A stretch of DNA of 64,000 nucleotides from positions 1,302,001 through 1,366,000 of the forward strand of contig NZ_CP121247.1 in NCBI RefSeq assembly GCF_029632765.1, in the 5' to 3' direction. This document shows positions 19,541 to 27,724 of the stretch, piece after piece (positions within the stretch are counted from its first letter, which is position 1; every line of letters starts with the position of its first letter). The position numbers were made by a program, and so were the translations under genes. The notes beneath the pieces are model-generated. The model searched no databases. It was not told where the DNA came from and saw only the letters and a list, made by a program, of their open reading frames with translations. The DNA comes from Arcanobacterium wilhelmae (GTDB lineage Bacteria > Actinomycetota > Actinomycetes > Actinomycetales > Actinomycetaceae).

Positions 19541-19552
19541 GCACAGGCCGAG

Positions 19553-19933
19553 CTACCGGCGTCGGCCCGCGTTTGGATCTCTGCCGAAAAGGCGGTCGAG
19601 CTCGCGCCGCTCACGCTTGGTGGGGCGCCCCATGCCCGGGTCGCGCCGCGCAACGGGCACGAAAACCTTCGGCCGCTCGGGCGTGAGGTTTTCGTAGGCC
19701 TCGGCCGCAACCGGCGCCCCCACACGCTTTTTCAGAAGTTGGCGGACCTGAAGAATCCGATCGAAACCATCCACTCGGTAACGCACGACGTCACCGACTT
19801 TCACTTTCGTTGCAGCTTTCACCGGCTCGTCGTTGATGCGCACATGACCGGCGCGCACGGCCGCCGTCGCCTGGGAGCGTGTCTTCGCCTGCCGCACCGC
19901 CCACAACCACACGTCGATTCGCACCTCGTCCAT
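19553..19933 (-). CDS. S4-domain RNA-binding protein (Hsp15-like)
   Basis: The 126-residue product starts with an S4 RNA-binding domain (about 4-65: RIDVWLWAVRQAKTRS, AVRAGHVRINDEPVKA) and ends in an Arg-rich tail, like Hsp15/YrfH and RqcP-type proteins that act on stalled 50S-nascent chain complexes. The exact role is not shown by the sequence. It is the first of a group of genes lying between pyrH and tsf that is not part of the usual order. Confidence 0.85.
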   Translation of the reverse strand: MDEVRIDVWLWAVRQAKTRSQATAAVRAGHVRINDEPVKAATKVKVGDVVRYRVDGFDRILQVRQLLKKRVGAPVAAEAYENLTPERPKVFVPVARRDPGMGRPTKRERRELDRLFGRDPNAGRRR

Positions 19934-19975
19934 ACGAAAATCTTACGGCGTGACGAAGCCAACCGCGTAAGCCAC

Positions 19976-20004
19976 TTGAAAAAATAGTTTAAATGTAAAA
20001 TAAT
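19976..20004 (+). promoter_or_regulatory. Predicted promoter of the MFS exporter gene
   Basis: TTGAAA at 19976-19981 and AATAAT at 19999-20004, separated by 17 bases in an AT-rich stretch that stands out from the GC-rich surroundings. It lies about 70 bases before the start codon at 20071. Confidence 0.6.
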
Positions 20005-20027
20005 TAGAGGGTTGAAATTTTGTGCAC

Positions 20028-20051
20028 AGGCGCCGAACGGGCGCCTTTTTT
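20028..20051 (+). terminator. Attenuator-like intrinsic terminator in the MFS leader
   Basis: AGGCGCC, loop GAACG, GGCGCCT, then six T residues: a complete intrinsic terminator located between the predicted promoter and the AGAAGGAG ribosome site of the exporter gene. No gene ends upstream on this strand, so it most likely controls read-through into the exporter. Confidence 0.7.
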
Positions 20052-20070
20052 CTGCGGAGAAGGAGTAGCG

Positions 20071-21621
20071 GTGGACAACGAACAACAGCCCTATCAAGTG
20101 GGAGATAATCCCCGGAAATTCTCGGTTCCCGGCACCGATCGCATCTTCGACCGCAACGAGCTCCTCACCGTTTTGATGGTGCCGCTCGCCATGGTGCTGA
20201 TGCAGATTTCCTCCGTGAACATCATGCTCGACACCATGTCACACTCGATTGGCATGGGGCCCACCGGCCAACAATGGGTGCTCGCCGGCTACGTGCTGGC
20301 CACAGGCATCTCGCTGATCCCAGCCGGCCGCCTCGGCGACGTGTTCGGCCGATCATCTCTGTTCGTACTTGGTCTCGGCGTGTTCTCGGTAGCCTCGCTC
20401 GCCCTCACCTTCGCACCGAACTCCACCTACCTCAATATCATGCGCGCCTTCCAAGGCCTTGGCGGCGGCCTCTTCGCCCCGCAAACCACAGGCCTGATTC
20501 AGCAGTACTTCACCGGCCGAGCTCGAGCAAAGGCATTCGCAATGTTCGGCCTCGTTGTGGCATTCTCCGTGGCAGCGGGCCCGTTACTCTCCGGCGCTCT
20601 GATTGCATGGTTTGGTCCTGAGAATGGCTGGCGCGGCTCCTTCCTGATCAACTTCCCCCTTGGCGTCCTCGGCATTATCCTCGCTTTCCGCTGGCTCCCA
20701 TTCACGAAAGAACGCCGCCATGTGGGCGCACACGCGCACGAACTTGAGGCCGAATACGAGGCGGAGCGCGCGGCCGAGGGGCGTCCTGTCAATAAAACGA
20801 AAATCGACCTCGATCCGGTCGGCGCTATCCTCATTACCTTCACCGTTTTGGCAATCATGCTTCCGTTTACTCTGCGCGCCTCGTGGAGCTGGGGATTCCT
20901 CCCTCTCGCAGTGATCGCACTCGTGGCGTGGATCTTCTGGGAGCGCTCCTACAAGGCACGCGGCCACTTCCCGATGGTAGATATGGAGCTCTTCCGTATC
21001 CCAACCTACTCGTATTCGATGGCGATCACCGGCATCCAATTCATGGGCGCTACCTCGATCTTCGTGGTACTCGCGATCTATATGCAAGAGGGCCTGCACG
21101 CTCCAGCAATTCACGTCGCTCTTGTCGGCCTACCCTCGGCGGCGTTGGGCGCGGTTGGCGCCTACCTCGCAGGCCAATACTCATTCCAGCATGGGCGGGG
21201 CATCATGGTTTTGGGCCTCATCATCAACCTGCTCGCACTTCTCGGCTCGACGGCAGTAGTGATCGGAATCGAGCACACCGGCATGAGCTACTGGTGGCTC
21301 GCCCCTGTTCTCGCGCTGCAGGGCATCGGCCAGGGAACGCTGAACACGGCGAACCAGACGCAGGCGATGCTTGACGTTCCGCCGTCGCACGGAGGTACCG
21401 CCGGCGGCGTTCTCCAAGCAGCACAGCGCACGACGACGGCAATCGGCACCGCCATCATCACGGCCGTCTTCTTCGCCACCCAGACCACCTCACATAACTG
21501 GCATGTGGCTACCATGAGCGCCTACCTCGTGATCATCGGTATCATCACGGTTGCCCTCGTGATCGCACTGCTTTTCTGGCGCAAGGGCTACGCACAGCGC
21601 CACCCGAAGCAAGGTCGATAA
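20071..21621 (+). CDS. MFS multidrug exporter, DHA2 (14-TM) type
   Basis: Predicted proton-driven drug exporter of the EmrB/QacA family. The 516-residue product has about 14 hydrophobic segments with the motif A-like loop GRLGDVFGR after TM2 and a cytoplasmic charged loop in the middle (about 205-240). The GTG at 20071 is chosen because AGAAGGAG lies 5-6 bases upstream. It has its own AT-rich promoter and a terminator in its leader, suggesting induction by attenuation. It is convergent with fixX, with a strong hairpin between them. Substrate unknown. Confidence 0.9.
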   Translation: MDNEQQPYQVGDNPRKFSVPGTDRIFDRNELLTVLMVPLAMVLMQISSVNIMLDTMSHSIGMGPTGQQWVLAGYVLATGISLIPAGRLGDVFGRSSLFVLGLGVFSVASLALTFAPNSTYLNIMRAFQGLGGGLFAPQTTGLIQQYFTGRARAKAFAMFGLVVAFSVAAGPLLSGALIAWFGPENGWRGSFLINFPLGVLGIILAFRWLPFTKERRHVGAHAHELEAEYEAERAAEGRPVNKTKIDLDPVGAILITFTVLAIMLPFTLRASWSWGFLPLAVIALVAWIFWERSYKARGHFPMVDMELFRIPTYSYSMAITGIQFMGATSIFVVLAIYMQEGLHAPAIHVALVGLPSAALGAVGAYLAGQYSFQHGRGIMVLGLIINLLALLGSTAVVIGIEHTGMSYWWLAPVLALQGIGQGTLNTANQTQAMLDVPPSHGGTAGGVLQAAQRTTTAIGTAIITAVFFATQTTSHNWHVATMSAYLVIIGIITVALVIALLFWRKGYAQRHPKQGR

Positions 21622-21630
21622 TCGATAAAT

Positions 21631-21678
21631 ACAGCGTGGAGCGGCGGCGGAACATTTTCCGCCGCCGCTCCACGCTGT
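21631..21678. terminator. Bidirectional terminator between the MFS gene and fixX
   Basis: Perfect inverted repeat of about 21 bp (21631-21651 and 21658-21678) with a short loop, between convergent genes. The minus side runs into TGTATTTAT. Confidence 0.8.
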
Positions 21679-21701
21679 GCGCTTCTCTGCGCGCAGATGA
21701 A

Positions 21702-21995
21702 TTATCCCTCGCGGAACTGAACGCCCATGCCCGATTCCGGGTAGTGCCAGCTCAATGTGCCTTCCGGCATGATCGCCAAACAGGTTCCACATTCAAGGCA
21801 TGCGGCAAATTCGGCGTCGATGCGGCCATCCTGGCCACGCGAATACACGTGCGCCGGGCAACAATTGATCAAAAGATCCCCGCTCCCGGTAGCTTTCACA
21901 GCATCCTGGTGAACCTCGATATGCGAGTTGCCTTCGTCCACCTCGTAAACGTTCTTTGCCAGGCGTGCCGGCACAGATTCAGGCTGATAGTTCAT
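21702..21995 (-). CDS. fixX: Ferredoxin-like protein FixX
   Basis: Small iron-sulfur partner of FixC. The 97-residue product has C45/C46 and the C66-x2-C69-x2-C72 motif (CLECGTC), enough for one [4Fe-4S] cluster. The ATG at 21995 overlaps the fixC stop as ATGA. FixX is thought to pass electrons with FixC to the quinone pool or an acceptor such as crotonobetainyl-CoA in related systems. It is the last gene of fixABCX, before a strong terminator. Confidence 0.92.
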   Translation of the reverse strand: MNYQPESVPARLAKNVYEVDEGNSHIEVHQDAVKATGSGDLLINCCPAHVYSRGQDGRIDAEFAACLECGTCLAIMPEGTLSWHYPESGMGVQFREG

Positions 21996-23284
21996 AGCGA
22001 ACGCACTCCCTTCCACGCGATCGACACAAGCTGCACCAGTGAGATCGGCCCCTTGCGGAACGCGCCCCACGCCGTCGCGACAAGCGATTTCCTCGGCGTG
22101 GTATCTAGGTTAAAGATCCCGTAGAACACGTCCGCAAGTAGCTGACCGACGTCGCCGAAAAGCTCACGCGTTTCCAAAAACTCCGGCGCACGGCGGTAGG
22201 TGTGCATATCTTTGCCAACTTCGGAGGCCGCCAGATTCTCGGCGTACTGCGCGAGCGCAAGCCGCGAATAATCGTCAGCTTCGAGTGCCTCGTGAACTGC
22301 TCGGGCGGCGTCGCGAGCCGACCCCGCAGCCAAGTCCATTCCGCGAATCGTCAAACCAGTATTGAGAGTGAAGCCACCGGCGTCACCGACGATCACCAGG
22401 CCGTCGTGCACGAGCTCGCCCATCATTTCCTCGCCACCTTCGGCCACCAGATGGCTGCCGTATTCGAGTAGCTTGCCGTCCTTGATTAGCGGCGCGATCG
22501 CGGGGTGAGTGATGTAGTAATCGTGAATATCGGTGGCCTTCATGCCACTCTTGGCGAAATCGTCGAGCTTCACCACGATGCCGAGCGAGATTGACTCCTG
22601 ATTCGTGTACAGGAAACCGCCGCCGAGCACGCCCTTCGTCGCATCGCCGACGATCGCGTACGCCGTCCCCTCGTTGCCTGTGAGGTGGAAGCGATCCTCG
22701 ATCACCGCGCGCGGCAGTTTGATCACGGATTTCACGCCAAGCGCGAGGTTCTGCTGCGGCTGCTTTTCGCGGATGCCTGCACCTTGCGCGAGGAACGAGT
22801 TCACGCCGTCGGCGAGGATCGTCACCTTCGCACGCAACTGCTCACCGCCAGCTTCGACGCCGGTGAAATACGGCCCCTCGCGCAGGAGCGACTCCACCTT
22901 GATCCCGCTCATGACTGTGGCTCCGGCTTCCTCGGCCTGCTCGGCGAGCCACGGATCAAGCTTGGCGCGTAGCACTGAGACAGCATTGACCGGTTCGGCG
23001 AGCCGCTCGTCCGTGTACTCAATGTTGATGGACGATTTTTCGTTGAGGAAGCTCACCACGTTCCGAGTGATCACGCGCTCCACGGGCGCATTGGCGGCGA
23101 AGCCCGGCATGATCTCCTCCATGACTTGCGAGTAGAACACTCCACCGGAGAGGTTCTTCTCCCCCACCGTTTCGCCGCGTTCGATCAGGAGCACCTCGTG
23201 GCCCTGCTTTGCCAGCAGATACGCAGCCACGGAACCGGCGACTCCTGCGCCGACGACGATAACATCGAAATCGTAGTCGGTCAT
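21992..23284 (-). CDS. fixC: FAD-dependent oxidoreductase FixC
   Basis: Flavoprotein-quinone oxidoreductase-like subunit. The 430-residue product opens with the dinucleotide motif VVGAGVAGS (about 11-19), has the RGETVGEKNLSGG segment, and the second FAD motif VIVGDAGGFTLN near 290. It belongs with FixA/B (electron transfer flavoprotein) and FixX, with overlaps to both neighbours (ATGA). In electron-bifurcating Fix complexes this subunit receives the high-potential electrons; whether bifurcation happens here is inference. Confidence 0.94.
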   Translation of the reverse strand: MTDYDFDVIVVGAGVAGSVAAYLLAKQGHEVLLIERGETVGEKNLSGGVFYSQVMEEIMPGFAANAPVERVITRNVVSFLNEKSSINIEYTDERLAEPVNAVSVLRAKLDPWLAEQAEEAGATVMSGIKVESLLREGPYFTGVEAGGEQLRAKVTILADGVNSFLAQGAGIREKQPQQNLALGVKSVIKLPRAVIEDRFHLTGNEGTAYAIVGDATKGVLGGGFLYTNQESISLGIVVKLDDFAKSGMKATDIHDYYITHPAIAPLIKDGKLLEYGSHLVAEGGEEMMGELVHDGLVIVGDAGGFTLNTGLTIRGMDLAAGSARDAARAVHEALEADDYSRLALAQYAENLAASEVGKDMHTYRRAPEFLETRELFGDVGQLLADVFYGIFNLDTTPRKSLVATAWGAFRKGPISLVQLVSIAWKGVRSL

Positions 23285-24135
23285 TGAAGTTCCTTCGCAA
23301 GCGCGGGCAGGATCTCGTACAAATCGCCCACAATACCGTAATCTGCGAGCTCGAAGATCGGCGAGAGTTCGTCATCATTGATCACGATGATCGTCCCCGA
23401 CTCCGCGATACCGGCCGTGTGCTGGATTTGTCCAGAAACGCCCGCTGCCACGTACACGTCCGGCGCCACGACGTGCCCGGAAATACCGAGATACTGATCG
23501 CGGCCAAACCAATGGGTGCCGTCCACCAACGGGCGCGTAGCACCGATCTGGGCGTCGATGGCGTGGGCGAAATCGCGGGCGATCGCCAAATCTTCGATGT
23601 TCTCGAAACCGCGTCCAACGCCGACGATGCGCTTGGCAGCCTTCAAATCCACTGATTCCTTTGCCGCAGCGTTCGTTGCGGCGACTCGGGCTGCGTAGCC
23701 TTGCGCGGTGACCGTTTCTTCTTCCGGAACGGCTCCCTCAGCCGGCTCACCGCCGTCGGCGACAAGCACGACGACGCCGGTGCGCGCGATCCGCTCCTCG
23801 ACCAGGCCGTAGCGGATGCGAGTAATCTCCTCGCCCACCGCCGTCGCGCCCGTCACTACCGGCGCTCCGAGAGTCGCCGCAATCGCGCCTGCGATCACGC
23901 GACCAACGGCCGTGTTCTCCGCCAGTACGACATCGGTGCCCGACGCTGCAACACGCTGAGCGACCACACCCGCCAGCGACTCGGCGGGGACTCCCGGCTC
24001 CAGCGGGAACCGGAGCGCGCGATGCACACCCGCGATCGGGGCGTCGCCGATGACGATCGCCGTGGTTTCGGCGTCGCCCGCAAGCGACAGCAGATGAGAA
24101 ATATTGGAGGACGTCGTAATAATCCATGCAGTCAT
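23281..24135 (-). CDS. fixB: Electron transfer flavoprotein alpha subunit FixB
   Basis: FAD-binding subunit of the FixAB flavoprotein. The 284-residue product has the ETF alpha N-terminal domain and the C-terminal FAD domain with GRDQYLGISG, VAAGVSGQIQHTAGIAES and FELADYGIVGDLYEILP. It lies 11 bases after fixA and overlaps fixC by four bases, so the four genes form one unit. Confidence 0.94.
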   Translation of the reverse strand: MTAWIITTSSNISHLLSLAGDAETTAIVIGDAPIAGVHRALRFPLEPGVPAESLAGVVAQRVAASGTDVVLAENTAVGRVIAGAIAATLGAPVVTGATAVGEEITRIRYGLVEERIARTGVVVLVADGGEPAEGAVPEEETVTAQGYAARVAATNAAAKESVDLKAAKRIVGVGRGFENIEDLAIARDFAHAIDAQIGATRPLVDGTHWFGRDQYLGISGHVVAPDVYVAAGVSGQIQHTAGIAESGTIIVINDDELSPIFELADYGIVGDLYEILPALAKELQ

Positions 24136-24146
24136 GTGAAAACCTC

Positions 24147-24890
24147 TCAGAGAATGCCGTCCGCACGCAAAGCCGCCGCGAGCTCGGATGCAGAATCGAA
24201 ACGCAGGTGCTTGCGCGGGGTGGGCGTGGGCTTCGCTGTGCCGAGAACCTCAAACGGCACGTCTTCCACTTCAATATTTTCGAGAACTTCCGCCGGCTTC
24301 TTCGCAGCAGCCAAGATCTCCTTCATCGACGGCGCGGCTGGCTCTGCAGCATCCGGATCAATGGCGACGACGACGGGGCCATCGACCTCGATCGTGCGAG
24401 ATCCGCCCTCAACGTTCTGCGTGAGGGTGAAACCGCCGTCGGAAGGCGCCACGGCCGTGACGTCCTGGAACGCCGGCCAGCCGAGGACGCCAGCCACAAG
24501 GGCGCTCACCATCTTCGCCGACTCATCAACCGACGCATCACCAGTGAGAATCACTTGAGCCTCGTTCGCAACCGCAAGCGACGCGATCGCGCGAGCCACC
24601 TGCGTGGAGTTCCAGGTCGCCGTCGTATCGTCAGCAACAATCACTGCGCGATCCAAGCCCTTCGCCAGCGCATTCGAGCGCGCAGACTTCGCGCCGGCCG
24701 CACTGGTGCCCACAGTCACTCCCACCACCTCGGTGCCAAGCGAGCCAGCAAGCGTGCGGCCAACCGCCATCGCCACCGGGTCATATTCGCTCACCGACGG
24801 CTTCGCACGCGAAAAATCGATCACGCCGCCGGCGTCGACCGATGCGTCCTGCGGATTCGAGGCGAACTTGTACGCCACCACAACGCTCAT
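24147..24890 (-). CDS. fixA: Electron transfer flavoprotein beta subunit FixA
   Basis: AMP- or FAD-binding partner of FixB. The ATG at 24890 is chosen because AAGGAG stands 5 bases upstream and the next 247 residues start in the family fashion (VVVAYKFASNPQDA). The motif VGVTVGTSAA and the ALAKGLDRAVIVADD stretch fit ETF beta. First gene of fixABCX. Region 24891-25020 upstream should hold its promoter; no clear hexamers were identified there. Confidence 0.93.
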   Translation of the reverse strand: MSVVVAYKFASNPQDASVDAGGVIDFSRAKPSVSEYDPVAMAVGRTLAGSLGTEVVGVTVGTSAAGAKSARSNALAKGLDRAVIVADDTTATWNSTQVARAIASLAVANEAQVILTGDASVDESAKMVSALVAGVLGWPAFQDVTAVAPSDGGFTLTQNVEGGSRTIEVDGPVVVAIDPDAAEPAAPSMKEILAAAKKPAEVLENIEVEDVPFEVLGTAKPTPTPRKHLRFDSASELAAALRADGIL

Positions 24891-25017
24891 ATGTACTCCT
24901 TGCGTCAACTTTGCCCAATCGGCCCATACGGCCAACAGTCTACCGGTTTCACCGGCGTCGCTTCTCCTACGTCGGGCCCACACGGCACCAAATCACACGC
25001 ACAACACGCCACGCGGG

Positions 25018-25056
25018 AAAAAACTCGGGGCGTGCGGAAAATCCGCACGCCCCGAG
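25018..25056 (-). terminator. Terminator of the rpsB-tsf operon
   Basis: Perfect 15-bp stem (25024-25038 and 25042-25056) with a 3-base loop, followed on the minus strand by six T residues (25018-25023). A textbook intrinsic terminator 17 bases after the tsf stop. Confidence 0.9.
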
Positions 25057-25072
25057 GGAACGCTTAATGCGA

Positions 25073-25918
25073 TCAGGCGTTCTCGCCCACGCGCACGCGC
25101 TTGAAGCCGGTCACGGTGGCACCGGCCTGCTCAACAACCTGGCCCACGGAGAGCTTCGGATCGCGAGCGAACGGCTGCTCAAGGAGCGCAACCTGCTTGA
25201 AGAAACCACCGAGGCGGCCTTCGACGATCTTCGGAACAGCCTTCTCCGGCTTACCCTCCGAAATGGTGAGCTCGGTTGCGATACGACGCTCGTTCTCGAC
25301 CTCAGCCTCCGGAACGTCCTCACGCGAGAGGTACGACGGGTTCATCGCAGCGATGTGCACAGCAACATCGTGCGCAACCTCAGCGCCCTTCGCATCGGTT
25401 GCCACGAGAACGGCAACCTGCGGCGGGAGATCGGTAGCGGTGCGGTGCATGTAAGCCTCAACGTGCTCACCTTCGAGAACTGCGAAGGAGTTCACGTCGA
25501 TCTTCTCGCCGATCACGCCGGTCTTGGCGGTGATGAGCTCAGCAACCGTGGAATCGCCAGCCGGAGCTGCAAGAAGCTCTTCGAGGGTGTTGGCCTTCGA
25601 CGCCTTCGCAGCCTCGAGGATCTCGTTTGCGAACTCGATGAACGACTCGTTCTTTGCAACGAAGTCGGTCTCAGAGTTCACCTCAACGATGATGCCGCGC
25701 TGGTTACCTTCTTCGCCCTCAATGTGGGACAGAACGAGGCCAGCGGTAGCGGTGCGATCCTCGCGCTTCGCGGCGATCTTTGCACCGCGCAGGCGCAACA
25801 GCTCCTCAGCCTTGGCGGTATCGCCTTCGGCCTCGGTCAGAGCGTTCTTCACGTCCATCATGCCGGCGCCGGTCTTCTCACGAAGCGCCTTGATATCAGC
25901 GGCAGTAAAGTTTGCCAT
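25073..25918 (-). CDS. tsf: Elongation factor Ts
   Basis: Guanine-nucleotide exchange factor for EF-Tu. The 281-residue product shows the UBA-like N-terminus with LREKTGAGMMDVKNAL (about 12-27) and the core motif GIIVEVNSETDFVAKNE (about 75-91). It follows rpsB by 18 bases and ends at a strong terminator, so transcription does not obviously continue toward pyrH as in many relatives. Confidence 0.98.
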   Translation of the reverse strand: MANFTAADIKALREKTGAGMMDVKNALTEAEGDTAKAEELLRLRGAKIAAKREDRTATAGLVLSHIEGEEGNQRGIIVEVNSETDFVAKNESFIEFANEILEAAKASKANTLEELLAAPAGDSTVAELITAKTGVIGEKIDVNSFAVLEGEHVEAYMHRTATDLPPQVAVLVATDAKGAEVAHDVAVHIAAMNPSYLSREDVPEAEVENERRIATELTISEGKPEKAVPKIVEGRLGGFFKQVALLEQPFARDPKLSVGQVVEQAGATVTGFKRVRVGENA

Positions 25919-25936
25919 TGGTTTCCTCCAGTAAAA

Positions 25937-26749
25937 TCAGGCCTGCTCGGCCTCAGCCTTGGTCTCTTCAGCAGCCGGAGCCTCTTCGCCCTTCTCGGAA
26001 TCGGCAGCGAGAACCTCGCGCTCCCACTCCGGCATGGGCTCTTCAGCAGCAGCGGAACCGCCGCGAGCAACGAGGCCCTCAGCGACGGCGTCGGCCACGA
26101 TACGGGTGAGCAGCTCGATGGAGCGGATCGCGTCATCGTTGCCCGGGATCGCGTAATCGACCTCATCCGGATCGCAGTTCGTATCGAGAACAGCAACGAC
26201 CGGAACGTTCAGCTTGCGAGCTTCAGAAACTGCGAGGTGCTCCTTGTTGGTGTCCACGATCCACACAGCGGAAGGAACCTTCACCATGTCGCGGATGCCG
26301 CCGAGGGTCTTCTCGAGCTTCTCCTTCTCGCGGCGCATCATGAGCAGCTCACGCTTGGTGTACTGCGAGCCTGCGACGTCGTCGAAATCGACGAGCTCGA
26401 GCTCCTTCATGCGCTGGATACGACCGGTGACGGTCTGGAAGTTGGTGAGCATACCGCCGAGCCAACGCTCGTTCACGTACGGCATGCCGACGCGCTCGGC
26501 CTGCTCGCGGATCGGGGTCTGCGCCTGGCGCTTGGTGCCCACGAAAAGAATGTTGCCGCCGTGTGCGACGGTCTCCTTGACGAACTCGTAGGTGCGGTTG
26601 ATGTCGTCAACCGTCTTACGAAGATCGATGATGTAGATGCCGTTACGATCGTTGAGGATGTAACGCTTCATCTTCGGGTTCCAGCGGCGGGTCTGGTGGC
26701 CGAAGTGGACGCCAGCTTCAAGCAGCTGGCTCATGGTAACGACTGCCAT
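25937..26749 (-). CDS. rpsB: 30S ribosomal protein S2
   Basis: The ATG at 26749 gives 270 residues, with the S2 signatures [19 protein letters not shown] (near 10-28) and [17 protein letters not shown] (near 177-193), and an acidic Ala/Glu-rich tail. AAAGGAC precedes the start. First gene of the rpsB-tsf operon. Confidence 0.98.
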   Translation of the reverse strand: MAVVTMSQLLEAGVHFGHQTRRWNPKMKRYILNDRNGIYIIDLRKTVDDINRTYEFVKETVAHGGNILFVGTKRQAQTPIREQAERVGMPYVNERWLGGMLTNFQTVTGRIQRMKELELVDFDDVAGSQYTKRELLMMRREKEKLEKTLGGIRDMVKVPSAVWIVDTNKEHLAVSEARKLNVPVVAVLDTNCDPDEVDYAIPGNDDAIRSIELLTRIVADAVAEGLVARGGSAAAEEPMPEWEREVLAADSEKGEEAPAAEETKAEAEQA

Positions 26750-27076
26750 TGGCGGTCCTTTCTCACGCACGGAACTTTTCCGCGCTCTTGGGTTGATGTT
26801 TTCCCACGGGATTGCGGGAAAACCCTGGTACGTATCCGCCGCGCCACCGGACTTTTTCCGGACCTTGGCACCGCGGTTTTCTAACGCACGCGATGTCTGT
26901 TATAAAACAGCCTTCTTATCCTACCCCGGCAGCACCCTCGAACACTAGTCCAAATGCGGTAAAAATCGTGGTGTGCACTACGGATATTTTTTCCACAGCT
27001 CCCTGTTGTGCCACGGTTTTCCACAGCGAGCATTGACCCTCGACGTCATGGCGCCGATGGCCTCCACACTGGAAAC
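26750..27076. other. Divergent intergenic region between rpsB and the LytM gene
   Basis: About 327 bases without a gene. On the rpsB side there is TAGGAT (possible -10) in an otherwise GC-rich leader of roughly 170 bases. On the other side are two TTTTCCACA boxes (26989 and 27017) and a TTGACC at about 27037. No tRNA, riboswitch or terminator was recognised. Confidence 0.5.
26989..27025 (+). promoter_or_regulatory. Direct repeat of TTTTCCACA, 28 bp apart, upstream of the LytM gene
   Basis: TTTTCCACA at 26989-26997 and again at 27017-27025, with 19 bases between. The second box ends 51 bases before the ATG at 27077. The same pair with the same spacing, pointing toward the gene, occurs upstream of yraN (31817-31853), and both spacers contain GCCAC just before the second box. 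No other exact copy was noticed in the window. Confidence 0.55.
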
Positions 27077-27715
27077 ATGTTGATGACTACTTTTTCTCTG
27101 CTCCTTGCCAGCGTGCTTCCACTTCCACATCTGGCTCCAGTTTCTCCTGACCTGGCGTATCTCGCCGGGCAACGTATTCTCCGCGAGGGTACGGCATCGT
27201 CCGAGATACTGGGAGCCGTCCTAAGCGCACCTTCCGACGCCGCAGGCCAGCCCGGCGAGGCACCCAACCTCACCTCCGCTTTCTCTCCCGACAGCGATGT
27301 GAGTGTTTCGCGAGAGCGGCGATACACCTCACCGACGGGGAGCAAACCTCACGTTGTATCCAGCTTCGCGCCGGGTGCGAACAATTGGGATGCCGGCCGG
27401 CGTGGCGTGGAGCTTGAACTCGGCGAAGGAGCACCTGTGTATGCGGCCGGCGAGGGCACAGTGATCTACGCTGGCACGTTAGTTGACCGTCAGGTCGTCT
27501 CCATCGAGCACGACGACGGCTTGCGAACCACGTACGAGCCAGTCTCGCCGATGGTGACGGTTGGCGAGCGTGTTTCCCAAGGCCAGATTATTGGCACCGT
27601 TGCTACCCGCCCATGCGAGGCCGGGAACTGTCTCCATTGGGGCGCAAAATACGGCCAGAAAGGATATCTCAATCCGATGTCGCTCCTGGGCGGCACAATC
27701 CGCCTGCTCCACTGA
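27077..27715 (+). CDS. Secreted M23/LytM-fold protein with altered zinc ligands
   Basis: The 212-residue product from ATG 27077 has an N-terminal signal-like hydrophobic stretch and a C-terminal LytM fold (about 90-205: AAGEGTVIYAG, EHDDGLRTTYEPV, VSQGQIIGTV). In active M23 peptidases of this group the first zinc motif reads GHRGVDL; here it is GRRGVEL (107-113), so His is Arg and Asp is Glu. The later His in CLHWGA (H187) is kept. A binding or regulatory role rather than peptidoglycan cleavage is therefore likely. It sits between rpsB (divergent) and xerC (convergent). Confidence 0.82.
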   Translation: MLMTTFSLLLASVLPLPHLAPVSPDLAYLAGQRILREGTASSEILGAVLSAPSDAAGQPGEAPNLTSAFSPDSDVSVSRERRYTSPTGSKPHVVSSFAPGANNWDAGRRGVELELGEGAPVYAAGEGTVIYAGTLVDRQVVSIEHDDGLRTTYEPVSPMVTVGERVSQGQIIGTVATRPCEAGNCLHWGAKYGQKGYLNPMSLLGGTIRLLH

Positions 27716-27724
27716 GACTATGCA

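Noticed and set aside
24842..26884. A 680-codon open frame on the plus strand over tsf and rpsB
   Set aside because: Both minus-strand ribosomal genes are unmistakable, and the plus frame has low-information Leu/Val/Arg composition.
26989..27025. TTTTCCACA boxes as DnaA boxes marking a replication origin
   Set aside because: Only two boxes with one mismatch to TTATCCACA, no AT-rich unwinding region and no dnaA, dnaN, rpmH or parAB nearby.
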